Assembly (NCBI RefSeq): GCF_002831645.1
Contig: NZ_CP025117.1
Coordinates: forward strand, 62,001 to 126,000
Direction of reading: 5' to 3'
Origin: Olleya sp. Bg11-27
GTDB lineage: Bacteria > Bacteroidota > Bacteroidia > Flavobacteriales > Flavobacteriaceae
DNA: 64,000 nucleotides
Of the stretch, positions 45,237 through 54,920 are shown in pieces. Position 1 is the stretch's first letter; every line of letters starts with the position of its first letter. A program made the translations under genes and the position numbers. The notes below the pieces were generated by a model. The model was not told the DNA's origin, did no database searches, and saw only the letters and a program-made list of their open reading frames with translations.

Positions 45237-45926
45237 TTAATATCCGCAATAACAAGGGTTTTTACCAAATGTATACGTTAAGGTTACTCCTGTAAACATA
45301 TACCAATCATTATTATTTAAGTTTCCAAAACGTCTTTGTGTTAACTCTTCTGCATCTGGTGCACTTCCATCTAAGTTATCCGAAAAAGTATACCGCGCAC
45401 CTACTTCTAAAGCTAGAATTATATTAGAAGTAACCAAAGCTTTAAAACCTATTATCATTGGAATGCCCAAAGCAATATTAGTATCGTCATTGGCCGCTAC
45501 CTCTCCTAAACTATTATAGTAAAAATTGTCGTGTTGCGTTGCACTTATACCTGTAGATAGATATGGTGTAGAGACAAACCCGCCCTCGTGTAAATTAAAG
45601 TCAAAAAAAGTAAACTCGACACCTGCTGATAATTCTATAATTTGATTATTAAACTCTACCCCTCTTAACTGTCGACTAGGATCGTCTGAGTTTTTATCAA
45701 TACCTTCTAATTCTGCAAAAGTTAAAGAGACCCTGTAAGAATGTCTCGGGCTTCTGTTCCATTTATATATAGCACCTATTGCCAATTGGTTTGGAGCGAT
45801 ATAATCAGTAGCGCCCACATCTCCTACAAAATTAGCACCACCCAAATACAACCCAAATTCGTTGATTTGTGCATTACTATACTGTATGCCAAAAAATGTT
45901 AGTATTACTAAGGTTAACTGCTTCAT
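45237..45926 (-). CDS. DUF6089-type outer-membrane beta-barrel protein
   Basis: 229 aa. A signal peptide ends SNAQ, followed by a small barrel starting INEFGLYLGGANFVGDVG and ending TLTYTFGKNPCYCGY. This family is regularly found upstream of uppS and bamA in Flavobacteriia, but its function is not established. It heads the DUF6089-uppS-bamA operon. Confidence 0.8.
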   Translation of the reverse strand: MKQLTLVILTFFGIQYSNAQINEFGLYLGGANFVGDVGATDYIAPNQLAIGAIYKWNRSPRHSYRVSLTFAELEGIDKNSDDPSRQLRGVEFNNQIIELSAGVEFTFFDFNLHEGGFVSTPYLSTGISATQHDNFYYNSLGEVAANDDTNIALGIPMIIGFKALVTSNIILALEVGARYTFSDNLDGSAPDAEELTQRRFGNLNNNDWYMFTGVTLTYTFGKNPCYCGY

Positions 45927-45942
45927 AAATCTTCAAAGTTTG

Positions 45943-45974
45943 CAAATATAATAAATAAGACTAGTCTATAACAA
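45943..45974 (-). promoter_or_regulatory. Promoter of the DUF6089-uppS-bamA operon
   Basis: On the minus strand TTG (45974-45972), a 21-base spacer and the exact -7 element TATATTTG (45950-45943) lie 17 bases upstream of the start codon. Confidence 0.6.
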
Positions 45975-46024
45975 TTTGATTGAAATAGTTACACTTAAAA
46001 ACAGATTTAACAGCAATTTATTGT

Positions 46025-46894
46025 TTAATTACGTTTGTCTTCTCCCCAAAGTAGTTTTTTTCGGAGTGTATCCAGAAAAGTTTCGTTGTTTAGCACGATC
46101 ATTTTAATAGTAAAAGGTGCCTTTTTAATGGTCATTGTAGTCCTATTTGAAAGGGTCGCAATTCTAGAGTCCATAGATACTAAATGCTTTTTCTCTCTCC
46201 CATCTACTTTTAGAGTAATTACAGTAGAATCATCAATAACCAATGGTCTTGCACTTAAATTATGCGGCGCAATTGGTGTCAAAACTAAACTCGTTGTATC
46301 AGGGGTTATTACTGGCCCCCCACAACTTAAAGAATACCCTGTAGATCCTGTTGGTGTTGATATAATTAAACCATCACTCCAATACGACGTTAGATACTCG
46401 CCATTTAATTCGGTTTCAACCGTAATCATAGACGTTGTGTTTTTTCGACTAACCGCTATTTCATTTAAAGCAAAATTACAGGTGTTAATTTCTGAATTAT
46501 CCTCAGAACTTTCAATCGTTAACAAGCTTCGTTCTGAAATAGAGTATTTTTTTTCTAAAATGCGATGTATCGCCGTTTCAATGTCTTCAATTTGTATGGT
46601 AGCCAAAAAACCTAGACGACCAGTATTTATACCAACAATAGGAATATTTAAATCTCCAACGACAGTTATCGCTCGTAAAATAGTACCATCTCCTCCAATA
46701 CTAACTAAAAAATCAAAACTATCATCTAACGTTGAAAACGTATTATATTCAGATTTTATGCTTGGCGACACCCCCTTATAGAAAGCGGCTTCAATAACAA
46801 CCTCTATTTTCTTTTTTTCTAACACGTCTAGCAACACTTCTAGTGATGCTAATGGCTTTTTTTTCTGAAACTGACTAAAAATAGCAACCTTCAT
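46025..46894 (-). CDS. nadK: NAD kinase
   Basis: 289 aa. The signature GGDGT (67-71), GINTGRLGFL and TPTGSTGYSLSCGGP are all present. It makes NADP from NAD and ATP. The start follows the CBS gene: two adjacent ATG codons at 46897 and 46894 overlap or abut its stop, and MKVAIF from the second fits the family. It is the end of a two-gene unit. Confidence 0.96.
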   Translation of the reverse strand: MKVAIFSQFQKKKPLASLEVLLDVLEKKKIEVVIEAAFYKGVSPSIKSEYNTFSTLDDSFDFLVSIGGDGTILRAITVVGDLNIPIVGINTGRLGFLATIQIEDIETAIHRILEKKYSISERSLLTIESSEDNSEINTCNFALNEIAVSRKNTTSMITVETELNGEYLTSYWSDGLIISTPTGSTGYSLSCGGPVITPDTTSLVLTPIAPHNLSARPLVIDDSTVITLKVDGREKKHLVSMDSRIATLSNRTTMTIKKAPFTIKMIVLNNETFLDTLRKKLLWGEDKRN

Positions 46895-46896
46895 CA

Positions 46897-47556
46897 TTAC
46901 ATGTTTAAGTATTTATTAAGATAATCCGAGCGTTCCTTTAAAGCATCAATATAACTATCTTCTTCATGCCCCGAAACGATATTATAGCTATAGCGTCTAA
47001 AGGTTTGCATAATTTCGCTTAGACCAACATTACCTATTTTTAATGTAATCTGAGCAATATCGTTTTCGATTTTAGAAATAAAAGCACCATATAATTTACC
47101 ATCATTGCTTTCTACAATTTGACTTATTTCGCTAAACGAATAATCAGGCAATCCTTTTTCAATAATTAAAACGGCTCCATTCTCGGCAAAAAATGGCGTT
47201 TCATTAAACAAACCAATAACATCATTAAGTTCGTAATAGCCCAAATACTTACTATTACTATCTAAAACTGGCATAATATTAGTCGAATTTTGTGCAAAAG
47301 CTTCTAAAACATCCAGCCAATTAGTATCATCTCTTACAAAAAAACCTTCGGTAGCATATGCACAATCAGAAATAACCTCAACTTTTTGAAAACAATGCGC
47401 ATCATTCTCCGAGATACAGCCCAAGTAGACGCCGTCTTCGTTTTTTATTGGTATATGAGAATAAGTTAATTGATTAAACAGCAATTGCAAATCACTAACC
47501 AAACCTGTGTTAAGCAATGGTTTTATATCGTTTATTACGTAATCTGGAAGATTCAT
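46897..47556 (-). CDS. CBS-domain protein
   Basis: 219 aa from ATG 47556. Two CBS motifs (about 10-65 and 75-130) are followed by a C-terminal ACT-like stretch (about 140-205). CBS pairs sense adenine nucleotides; a partner cannot be named. It is fused by overlap to nadK, which suggests a link with adenylate or NAD status. A start 45 bases upstream would only add a poor N-terminus. Confidence 0.85.
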   Translation of the reverse strand: MNLPDYVINDIKPLLNTGLVSDLQLLFNQLTYSHIPIKNEDGVYLGCISENDAHCFQKVEVISDCAYATEGFFVRDDTNWLDVLEAFAQNSTNIMPVLDSNSKYLGYYELNDVIGLFNETPFFAENGAVLIIEKGLPDYSFSEISQIVESNDGKLYGAFISKIENDIAQITLKIGNVGLSEIMQTFRRYSYNIVSGHEEDSYIDALKERSDYLNKYLNM

Positions 47557-47619
47557 TTTAGAAAAACTTTTGTTTTGCAAATTAATTAAAAAATAGAACA
47601 AAAAGCCTCTTATACTTTG

Positions 47620-47627
47620 TATTTTTG
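47620..47627 (+). promoter_or_regulatory. Candidate -7 box of pdxJ
   Basis: TATTTTTG matches TAnnTTTG exactly, 22 bases before the pdxJ start codon. The -33 element is unclear. Confidence 0.4.
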
Positions 47628-47649
47628 TGATTTAAATTCTAGTATAGTT

Positions 47650-48363
47650 ATGACAAAATTAAGCGTAAATATCAATAAGATTGCTACTTTAAGAAATTCT
47701 CGTGGTGGCAACACTCCCAACGTCGTTCAATTTGCAAAAGACGTCCAACGTTTTGGAGCAGAAGGCGTGACTATACATCCACGACCAGACGAACGTCATA
47801 TTACTTATCAAGATGCTTACGATTTAAAACCTGTTGTACATACCGAGTATAATATCGAAGGTAATCCTATCCCGAAATTTATGGATATGGTTTTAGAATT
47901 GCAACCAACACAAGTAACCTTAGTCCCTGATAGCATTGATACATTAACTAGTAACGCTGGTTGGGACACGATTAAAAATAAAGCCTTTTTAGTTGAAGTT
48001 ATTGCCGAGTTCAAGAAAAAAGGCATCAGAACATCCATATTTGTAGATCCTGATTTAGCACAAATAGAAGGCGCTAAGGCCACGGGTACCGACAGAATTG
48101 AATTATATACTGAAGCTTTTGCACATCAATATAGTTTAGGCAACAACAAAGCGATTGAACCTTATACTAAATGTGCAGAATTAGCAAATAGCTTAGGACT
48201 TGGAATAAATGCAGGACACGATTTATCTTTAGATAACATCCTGTTTTTTAAACAAAACATGCCTGGTTTATTAGAAGTATCAATAGGTCACGCTTTAATA
48301 TCAGAAAGTTTGTATTTAGGTATTGAAAACGTGGTTAATATGTACAAAAATAAGCTGAAGTAG
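47650..48363 (+). CDS. pdxJ: Pyridoxine 5'-phosphate synthase
   Basis: 237 aa. The TIM-barrel motifs KLSVNINKIATLRNSRGG, GVTIHPRPDERHI and GINAGHDLSLDN identify PdxJ, which condenses 1-deoxyxylulose-5-phosphate with 3-amino-2-oxopropyl phosphate. I start at ATG 47650, since the family begins at MTKLSVNIN; the upstream start falls next to the -7 box. Confidence 0.97.
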   Translation: MTKLSVNINKIATLRNSRGGNTPNVVQFAKDVQRFGAEGVTIHPRPDERHITYQDAYDLKPVVHTEYNIEGNPIPKFMDMVLELQPTQVTLVPDSIDTLTSNAGWDTIKNKAFLVEVIAEFKKKGIRTSIFVDPDLAQIEGAKATGTDRIELYTEAFAHQYSLGNNKAIEPYTKCAELANSLGLGINAGHDLSLDNILFFKQNMPGLLEVSIGHALISESLYLGIENVVNMYKNKLK

Positions 48364-48400
48364 TTAGAGAAGAAAAACAATTAATCTTAATCCAAAATTA

Positions 48401-49162
48401 ATGTTGTTACATTCAAATATTATAGGTGAAGGCCAACCATTCGTAATTCTTCATGGTTTTTTAGGCATGAGTGATAACTGGAAAACACTAGGTAATCGAT
48501 TTGCCGAACATTTCCAAGTCCACCTAGTAGACCAACGTAATCATGGACGCAGTTTTCATGACGACAACTTTTATTACGAAGCTTTAGCTGAAGATTTAAA
48601 ACACTATTTTGAACAGCACAATATTAAAAACGCCATAGTATTAGGGCATTCCATGGGAGGAAAAACAGCCATGCTTTTTGCAACCTTATACCCTGAGCTA
48701 GTAAGTAAGTTAATTGTTGCCGATATTTCTCCACGTTTTTACCCAGTGCATCATGATGCCATCTTAGAAGGATTAAATAGTTTAGATTTTGACGTATTAA
48801 AAAGCAGAGGTCAAGCTGATAAACAATTAGCTAATTATGTTTCTGATTTTGGAACACGACAGTTTTTATTAAAAAACTTGTATTGGATAGGAAAAGGAAA
48901 GCTAGCCCTAAGAATAAATCTAGACGTTTTAACAGAAAATGTGTCTGATGTTGGAGAAGCACTTCCATTGCACGCTAAATTTGACGGTGACACCTTATTT
49001 TTAAGAGGAGACAAAAGTGAATACATTGGTAATCAAGACGAAACCTTAATTAAAAATCATTTTCCACAAGCAATAATTGCAACTATTTCTAATGCGGGGC
49101 ATTGGCTACATGCAGAAAACCCTGAAGATTTCTATAATGCTGTAACAAATTTTGTAAATTAA
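48401..49162 (+). CDS. Alpha/beta-fold hydrolase (YbfF-like esterase)
   Basis: 253 aa. The oxyanion loop is LHGFLG (18-23) and the nucleophile elbow is GHSMGG (Ser84). The acid is probably in LFLRGDKSEYI, and the base is the His in NAGHWLHAE. Cytoplasmic, with no signal peptide. It resembles YbfF-type esterases; substrate is not known. It lies 37 bases after pdxJ, possibly co-transcribed. Confidence 0.88.
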   Translation: MLLHSNIIGEGQPFVILHGFLGMSDNWKTLGNRFAEHFQVHLVDQRNHGRSFHDDNFYYEALAEDLKHYFEQHNIKNAIVLGHSMGGKTAMLFATLYPELVSKLIVADISPRFYPVHHDAILEGLNSLDFDVLKSRGQADKQLANYVSDFGTRQFLLKNLYWIGKGKLALRINLDVLTENVSDVGEALPLHAKFDGDTLFLRGDKSEYIGNQDETLIKNHFPQAIIATISNAGHWLHAENPEDFYNAVTNFVN

Positions 49163-49184
49163 GGTCTAACATTAAAACTTTAAT

Positions 49185-49538
49185 ATGAACTTAATAATAA
49201 GATTACTCCTAAATGCAGTCGCGGTCTTTTTTTTAGCTAACATCCTAGGTGGTGTCGCTGTTGAAAATTACACCACAGCTATAATTGTAGCTGCCGTAAT
49301 ATCCATCTTAAACTTACTAGTCAAACCCATCTTAGTTATTTTAACGTTTCCAATTACTATCATAACATTGGGATTGTTTCTATTTGTGGTTAATGGGCTA
49401 ATTATATTACTCGCAGACAACTTTATTTCCGGCTTTTCAGTATCAAGTATTTGGACTGCCATTCTATTTAGTATTTTATTATCCATCCTTCAATCCGTAT
49501 TCCATTCGTTTTTAAAGACAGATAGTAAATCCAACTAA
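49185..49538 (+). CDS. Phage-holin-4 superfamily small membrane protein
   Basis: 117 aa and almost entirely hydrophobic, with four predicted membrane segments. The family-like ILNLLVKPILVILTFPITIITLGLF motif region is present. These proteins are named for similarity to holins but are chromosomally conserved and of unknown function. It follows the hydrolase by 22 bases. Confidence 0.8.
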   Translation: MNLIIRLLLNAVAVFFLANILGGVAVENYTTAIIVAAVISILNLLVKPILVILTFPITIITLGLFLFVVNGLIILLADNFISGFSVSSIWTAILFSILLSILQSVFHSFLKTDSKSN

Positions 49539-49576
49539 TACTCAAAAATCGGTCTGTAACACAACACGTTAAAAAC

Positions 49577-49607
49577 TTTGTAATACTGTAAAAAAGTAGT
49601 ACTTTTG
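49577..49607 (+). promoter_or_regulatory. Promoter of tig
   Basis: TTTG (49577-49580), exactly 19 bases, then TACTTTTG (49600-49607) is a perfect Bacteroidota promoter. The predicted leader of about 58 nt contains a GCCC/GGGC hairpin just before the start codon. Confidence 0.85.
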
Positions 49608-49670
49608 CACACCTTTTTAATTAAAAAAAACTAGTGTTAATGCCCTTTTTTGGGCTTTATATCATTTATA

Positions 49671-50999
49671 ATGAATATTACAAGAGAAAACATTGATGCA
49701 TTAAATGCTGTAGTAAAAATAGAAATCGTTAAAGAAGATTACAACGATAAAGTAGAAAAGATCTTAGTCGACTACAGAAAAACAGCTAACATTCCAGGAT
49801 TTAGAAAAGGTCAAGTACCAATGGGAATGGTAAAAAAACAATACGGTCAATCTGTATTAGCTGATGAAGTAAACAAATTACTTCAAGGCGCATTAAGCAA
49901 CTATTTAACTGAAGAAAAATTAGATGTTTTAGGGCAACCATTACCTAAGCAACAAGATGAGATAAACTGGGACGCCGATTCTTTTTCTTTTGAATTTGAG
50001 TTAGGTCTTTCTCCTAAATTTGACGTCGAGTTAAAAAGCAAAAAAGCAATCACACATTATAACATCATTGCTGATGATAAAATGATTGATGAACAAATAG
50101 AGCGTATCCAAAAGCAATACGGTAAAGTTACACCTCAAGAGGACGTTACAAAAGACAGCGAAATCACTGGTACTTTTAAAAATGAAGAAAAAGAAATAGA
50201 CAACACCGTAACGATTACTTTAGATCAATTTAAAGGAAAAGCTACAGAAAAGTTATTTATTGGCGCTAAAGTTGGAGATGTAATCACTTTAAAAACTAAA
50301 GGATTATATGCTGACGATCATGAATTAATGAATGCTTTAAAAATAGAACATGACGATGCACATGGTTTAGATATCGAAGTTTCTTTTACTATCACAGGGA
50401 TCAACAGTCGTGAAGCAGCAGATTTAGATCAAGAGCTATTTGATAAATTATTTGGTAAAGATGGCGTGAAATCTGTTTCAGAACTGAAAGGAAAGATTAA
50501 AGAAGATGCTGAAAAGCAATTTGTACAACAATCTGACCAAAAATTATTAAATGATATTACAGAATATTTAGTTGATAATACTAAGTTTGATTTACCAGAA
50601 GCATTCCTTACAAAATGGATGCAAGTAGCAGGTGAAAAGCAATTAGATGAAGCGGCTGCTAAAGAAGAATACAACAAGTCAGAAAAAAGCTTACGTTACC
50701 AATTAATTGAAGGTAAATTAATGCAAGACAATGATCTTAAAGTAGACTTTGAAGACGTTAAAACAAACGCTAAAGGCATGATCAAAATGCAAATGGCACA
50801 GTTTGGTCAATTAAATCCTTCTGAAAAAGAATTAGACGATATTGCTGCACGTGTATTAGGTAACCAAGATGAAGTAAGACGTATTTCTGAGCAAGTTGTA
50901 AGTCAGAAATTATTGGACCTTTACAAAGAAAAAGCAAACATCAAGACTAAAGAAATGTCTTACGAAGCTTTTGTAAAAGAAGTTTATGGTGACAAATAA
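49671..50999 (+). CDS. tig: Trigger factor (ribosome-associated chaperone)
   Basis: 442 aa. The ribosome-binding tail motif is FRKGQVPMGMVKKQYG (GFRKG in the family). A PPIase-like middle region (about 155-245) and a C-terminal helical arm domain follow. It shields nascent chains at the exit tunnel. Bacteroidota trigger factors often have a degenerate PPIase domain, as seems the case here. The start at 49671 matches MNITRENID; the upstream start lies in the leader. Confidence 0.95.
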   Translation: MNITRENIDALNAVVKIEIVKEDYNDKVEKILVDYRKTANIPGFRKGQVPMGMVKKQYGQSVLADEVNKLLQGALSNYLTEEKLDVLGQPLPKQQDEINWDADSFSFEFELGLSPKFDVELKSKKAITHYNIIADDKMIDEQIERIQKQYGKVTPQEDVTKDSEITGTFKNEEKEIDNTVTITLDQFKGKATEKLFIGAKVGDVITLKTKGLYADDHELMNALKIEHDDAHGLDIEVSFTITGINSREAADLDQELFDKLFGKDGVKSVSELKGKIKEDAEKQFVQQSDQKLLNDITEYLVDNTKFDLPEAFLTKWMQVAGEKQLDEAAAKEEYNKSEKSLRYQLIEGKLMQDNDLKVDFEDVKTNAKGMIKMQMAQFGQLNPSEKELDDIAARVLGNQDEVRRISEQVVSQKLLDLYKEKANIKTKEMSYEAFVKEVYGDK

Positions 51000-51072
51000 G
51001 ACCTTCACTTTTTCATTTTTATCTTTTTGATAAGATTGTATTAGTACAGGTTTAACAAAATAATCATTATCT

Positions 51073-51113
51073 TTAGGCGTTGTTTAGCAAGACTAAACAA
51101 CGCCTAATTTTTT
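51073..51113 (+). terminator. Strong terminator between tig and clpP
   Basis: A perfect 15-bp stem (TTAGGCGTTGTTTAG at 51073-51087 with 51093-51107), a 5-base loop and six T. It ends only 26 bases before the clpP start codon, so it either ends tig or acts in the clpP leader. Confidence 0.9.
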
Positions 51114-51139
51114 CAATTATAATAACAATTAAGCAAACT

Positions 51140-51814
51140 ATGGATTACGGAAAAGAATTCGAAAAATTCGCTATAAAAGATCAGGGTATAAGTAGTACAT
51201 ATTACAATAAGATTATTAGTAGCATGTATCCTCAGGATATGACGCCTTATATTATAGAAGAACGTCAATTAAACATATCTCAACTTGATGTGTTTTCAAG
51301 ATTAATGATGGACCGCATACTTTTTTTAGGTACAGGAATTAACGATAATATTGCAAATATTGTACAAGCACAACTTTTATTTTTAGAAAGTGTTGATGCT
51401 AATAAAGATATCCAAATGTATATTAACTCTCCTGGAGGAAGTGTTTATGCTGGATTAGGTATTTATGATACCATGCAATTTATTAAACCTGACGTGGCAA
51501 CAATATGTACAGGTATGGCTGCCTCAATGGGAGCAGTACTTTTATGTGCTGGAGCAAAAGGGAAACGTAGTGGTTTAACACACTCACGCGTTATGATACA
51601 CCAACCTTTAGGTGGTGCACAAGGACAAGCAAGTGATATCGAGATTACTGCACGTGAGATTTTGATCTTAAAAGAAGAACTTTACAAAATTATTAGTAAG
51701 CATTCTGGTCAAGATTACGACAAAGTATATGCAGATAGTGATAGAGACTACTGGATGAAATCAGATAAAGCTAAGGAGTACGGAATGATTGACGAAATTT
51801 TAGCTCGTAAATAA
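51140..51814 (+). CDS. clpP: ATP-dependent Clp protease proteolytic subunit
   Basis: 224 aa. Catalytic Ser129 (GMAASMGAVLL), His154 (VMIHQPLGG) and Asp203 (DRDYWM) are present, with the handle motif YINSPGGSVYAGL. It forms the tetradecameric chamber paired with ClpX, encoded 73 bases downstream. The ATG at 51140 fits the family; an upstream start at 51080 lies inside the terminator hairpin. Confidence 0.97.
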   Translation: MDYGKEFEKFAIKDQGISSTYYNKIISSMYPQDMTPYIIEERQLNISQLDVFSRLMMDRILFLGTGINDNIANIVQAQLLFLESVDANKDIQMYINSPGGSVYAGLGIYDTMQFIKPDVATICTGMAASMGAVLLCAGAKGKRSGLTHSRVMIHQPLGGAQGQASDIEITAREILILKEELYKIISKHSGQDYDKVYADSDRDYWMKSDKAKEYGMIDEILARK

Positions 51815-51887
51815 AACTATATTATAGTGAGTTAATACCCTTTTGAAAAAATCAAAACGTTTAACTTATCACTTTTAACTAAAGAAG

Positions 51888-53120
51888 ATGGCAAAGGAAG
51901 AATTAGAATGTTCATTTTGTGGTAGAAAAAAACCGGAAACCAGTTTATTAATAGCAGGTTTAGATGCACATATATGTGATAGATGTATAGAGCAAGCTCA
52001 TGGAATTGTTATAGAAGAATCTAAAGAAGAAGATTCTAATGACCTTTCTGCTGAGATGATGCTTAAGAAGCCTCAGAAAATAAAAGCTTTTTTAGATCAA
52101 TATATTATTGGTCAAGAATACACAAAAAAGGTAATGTCTGTTGCGGTTTATAACCACTACAAACGTTTATTACAACCTCAAACTACGGACGATATTGAGA
52201 TTCAAAAATCTAATATTATAATGGTTGGTCAAACAGGAACAGGAAAAACGTTAATGGCTAAAACCATTGCAAAAATGTTAAATGTTCCTTTAGCTATTGT
52301 TGATGCAACAGTGTTAACAGAGGCTGGTTATGTTGGTGAAGATGTCGAAAGCATTTTAACTCGTCTATTACAAGCTGCCGATTACAGTTTAGAAAAAGCA
52401 GAAAAAGGTATTGTTTTTATTGACGAGATTGATAAAATTGCTCGTAAAAGTGATAACCCATCAATTACAAGAGACGTTTCTGGAGAAGGTGTACAACAAG
52501 CTTTACTTAAACTTTTAGAAGGGACAGTTGTTAATGTTCCACCAAAAGGAGGTCGTAAACATCCAGATCAAAAATTTATTGAAGTTAACACAGAAAACAT
52601 CTTATTTATTGCTGGTGGTGCTTTTGATGGTATAGATCGTGTGATTTCAAAACGTTTAAATATGCAAGCGGTTGGATACAGTGCTTCTATAAAAGAAGAC
52701 GTTGTAGATCATGACAATTTATTACAATATATTATACCAAAAGATTTAAAAGACTTTGGTTTGATTCCTGAAATAATTGGTCGTCTACCCGTTTTAACTT
52801 ACATGGATCCTTTAGATGGTAAAACATTAAGAGCTATACTTACTGAGCCTAAAAACGCGATTATTAAACAATACAAAAAATTGTTTGAAATGGACGATAT
52901 AGAGTTAAGTATCACAGATGGTGCCTTAGATTTTATAGTAACAAAAGCTATAGAATATAAACTAGGTGCACGTGGTTTAAGAAGTCTGTGTGAAGAGATA
53001 CTTACAGATGCTATGTTTGAGCTACCAGGTGGAGACATAAGAAAGCTTAACGTAACAAAGGCTTATACTGAACAAAAATTAAGTAAGACTACTATTAAAA
53101 AACTTAAAGCAGTTTCTTAA
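51888..53120 (+). CDS. clpX: ATP-dependent Clp protease ATP-binding subunit ClpX
   Basis: 410 aa. The N-terminal zinc domain has Cys8, Cys11, Cys30 and Cys33. The AAA+ module has [20 protein letters not shown], the pore loop GYVGEDVE and the sensor 2 [13 protein letters not shown]. It unfolds substrates into ClpP. Confidence 0.98.
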   Translation: MAKEELECSFCGRKKPETSLLIAGLDAHICDRCIEQAHGIVIEESKEEDSNDLSAEMMLKKPQKIKAFLDQYIIGQEYTKKVMSVAVYNHYKRLLQPQTTDDIEIQKSNIIMVGQTGTGKTLMAKTIAKMLNVPLAIVDATVLTEAGYVGEDVESILTRLLQAADYSLEKAEKGIVFIDEIDKIARKSDNPSITRDVSGEGVQQALLKLLEGTVVNVPPKGGRKHPDQKFIEVNTENILFIAGGAFDGIDRVISKRLNMQAVGYSASIKEDVVDHDNLLQYIIPKDLKDFGLIPEIIGRLPVLTYMDPLDGKTLRAILTEPKNAIIKQYKKLFEMDDIELSITDGALDFIVTKAIEYKLGARGLRSLCEEILTDAMFELPGGDIRKLNVTKAYTEQKLSKTTIKKLKAVS

Positions 53121-53140
53121 TTATACAATTTACTCAAATA

Positions 53141-53178
53141 AAAACCACTTTAGACAAAATGTTTAAAGTGGTTTTTTT
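53141..53178. terminator. Terminator after clpX
   Basis: AACCACTTTA and TTAAAGTGGTT form the stem, with an A-run before and seven T after. It separates clpX from the converging GH3 gene. Confidence 0.85.
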
Positions 53179-53363
53179 GATTAAATAAAAATGACTTTCC
53201 AAAAAGTCAGATTAACAGCAATTACAATATACATTATAACAATTTGAAAAAACAAACCATTACGCGGTTTGTTAATGATAAATTAAACCCTATATCTAGA
53301 AGGTGTTTTTCTCAGTACATAACTTAATTTTAAAATAATATTACCGCCAATACCCCAAATAAT

Positions 53364-54878
53364 TTATTTATTTAACACCAGCAACTCATCTAAATATTGA
53401 CGTGTATTAGATAATCTAGGTACTTTGTGTTGCCCACCTAATTTATTATTTTGTTTTAACCAATCATAAAACAACTGCGTTCTAGCAACATGTATTTTCG
53501 GTTTGTTTAATGTCATATTATTATAACGCTTAGCTTCATAATCTGAATTTAAACTTTTAAGCGCATTATCAAACAACTCATTAAAGTAGTCAATGTCCTT
53601 AGGCGGTGTTTTAAACTCGATTAACCATTCATGCGCCCCTTTCTCTTTACCATCCATAAATATGGGAGCAGCAGTGTAGTCTACAATCTCTGATTTTGTT
53701 TTTTTACAGACTTTTTTTAAGGCGTCTTCTGCATTTTCAATAATCAACTCTTCTCCAAAAACATTAATATGGTGTTTTGTACGACCAGATACTTTTATAC
53801 GATATGGGCTTATAGACACAAACCTAACTGTGTCCCCTATTTTATAGCGCCAAAGACCAGCATTAGTTGTTATCACTACGGCGTAGTTTTTATTAAGTTC
53901 TACCTCACTTAAAGGAATGACTTTTTGATCTAATGTTCCGTAATTATCCATTGGTACGAATTCGTAAAAAATACCATAGTCCAACATTAATAATAAATCC
54001 CCTGAGTAGTTTTGATCCTGAATAGCAAAAAAGCCTTCCGATGCATTATAGGTTTCGTAGTATTTAAAATCTTTTTTAGGTAATATATTTCGGTATTGCT
54101 CTATGTATGGATTAAAGCTAACCCCACCGTGAAAATAAACTTCCAGGTTTGGCCACACATCAAACAGACTTGTTTTTTCTGTTTTATCTAATACATTGTT
54201 TAGTAATACCAACATCCAACTAGGCACACCAGCCAAACTGGTCACATTTTCATTAATGGTTTCATTAACTACCGCAGCCATTTTAGTTTCCCAATCACTC
54301 ATTAAACTAACCTTACTACTTGGTGTACTACTAAATTCTGCCCAAAAAGGCATATTATCTATTAAAATAGCACTTAAATCACCAAAAACAGTCCCATTTT
54401 CTTTATACAATTCTTGACTCCCTCCTAACCGTAAACTTTTACCAGTAAATAATTGTGAGTCTTCATTGTTATTTAAATACATACATAACAAATCTTTACT
54501 TGCTGCATAATGGCAATCCTCCAAACTATCTATACTAACCGGGATAAACTTACTTTTAGCATTGGTTGTACCACTAGATTTTGCAAACCATTTGATTGGC
54601 TTAGGCCAGAAAATATTGTTTTCCCCTTGCCTAGAGCGCTCTATCTTATCTTGAAAATCTTCGTAAGTTGTTATGGGCACACGTTGGGCAAACGTCGCGT
54701 AGTTTTTTATTGAAGCAAAGTCGTGCTGCTTACCAACTTCGGTATCTTTTGCTATGTCCAATAAGCTAAATAATAGCTCTTGTTGCACTTCATTTGGATA
54801 TTTTAAAAACAACTCTATTTGATGAAAACGCTTCTTTAAAAACCATGAAGCAATAGAATTAACGAGAGGAATTGACAT
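53364..54878 (-). CDS. GH3-family (auxin-responsive promoter family) acyl-adenylating protein
   Basis: 504 aa spanning the GH3 fold. Motifs include WFAKSSGTTNAKSKFIPVS (the nucleotide-binding loop), YNASEGFFAIQD and GLWRYKIGDTVRFV. In plants, GH3 enzymes join amino acids to auxin or jasmonate through acyl-adenylates. Bacterial members are widespread in Bacteroidota but their substrates are unknown. It has no signal peptide and is a single gene. Confidence 0.9.
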   Translation of the reverse strand: MSIPLVNSIASWFLKKRFHQIELFLKYPNEVQQELLFSLLDIAKDTEVGKQHDFASIKNYATFAQRVPITTYEDFQDKIERSRQGENNIFWPKPIKWFAKSSGTTNAKSKFIPVSIDSLEDCHYAASKDLLCMYLNNNEDSQLFTGKSLRLGGSQELYKENGTVFGDLSAILIDNMPFWAEFSSTPSSKVSLMSDWETKMAAVVNETINENVTSLAGVPSWMLVLLNNVLDKTEKTSLFDVWPNLEVYFHGGVSFNPYIEQYRNILPKKDFKYYETYNASEGFFAIQDQNYSGDLLLMLDYGIFYEFVPMDNYGTLDQKVIPLSEVELNKNYAVVITTNAGLWRYKIGDTVRFVSISPYRIKVSGRTKHHINVFGEELIIENAEDALKKVCKKTKSEIVDYTAAPIFMDGKEKGAHEWLIEFKTPPKDIDYFNELFDNALKSLNSDYEAKRYNNMTLNKPKIHVARTQLFYDWLKQNNKLGGQHKVPRLSNTRQYLDELLVLNK

Positions 54879-54920
54879 AGTTATTTGTATCTTTAAGTTT
54901 TAAAAATAATACTTTTTTTT

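Noticed and set aside
49185-49538. Prophage remnant, based on the holin-like family name.
   Set aside because: No other phage genes are present and this family is a normal chromosomal membrane protein between housekeeping genes.
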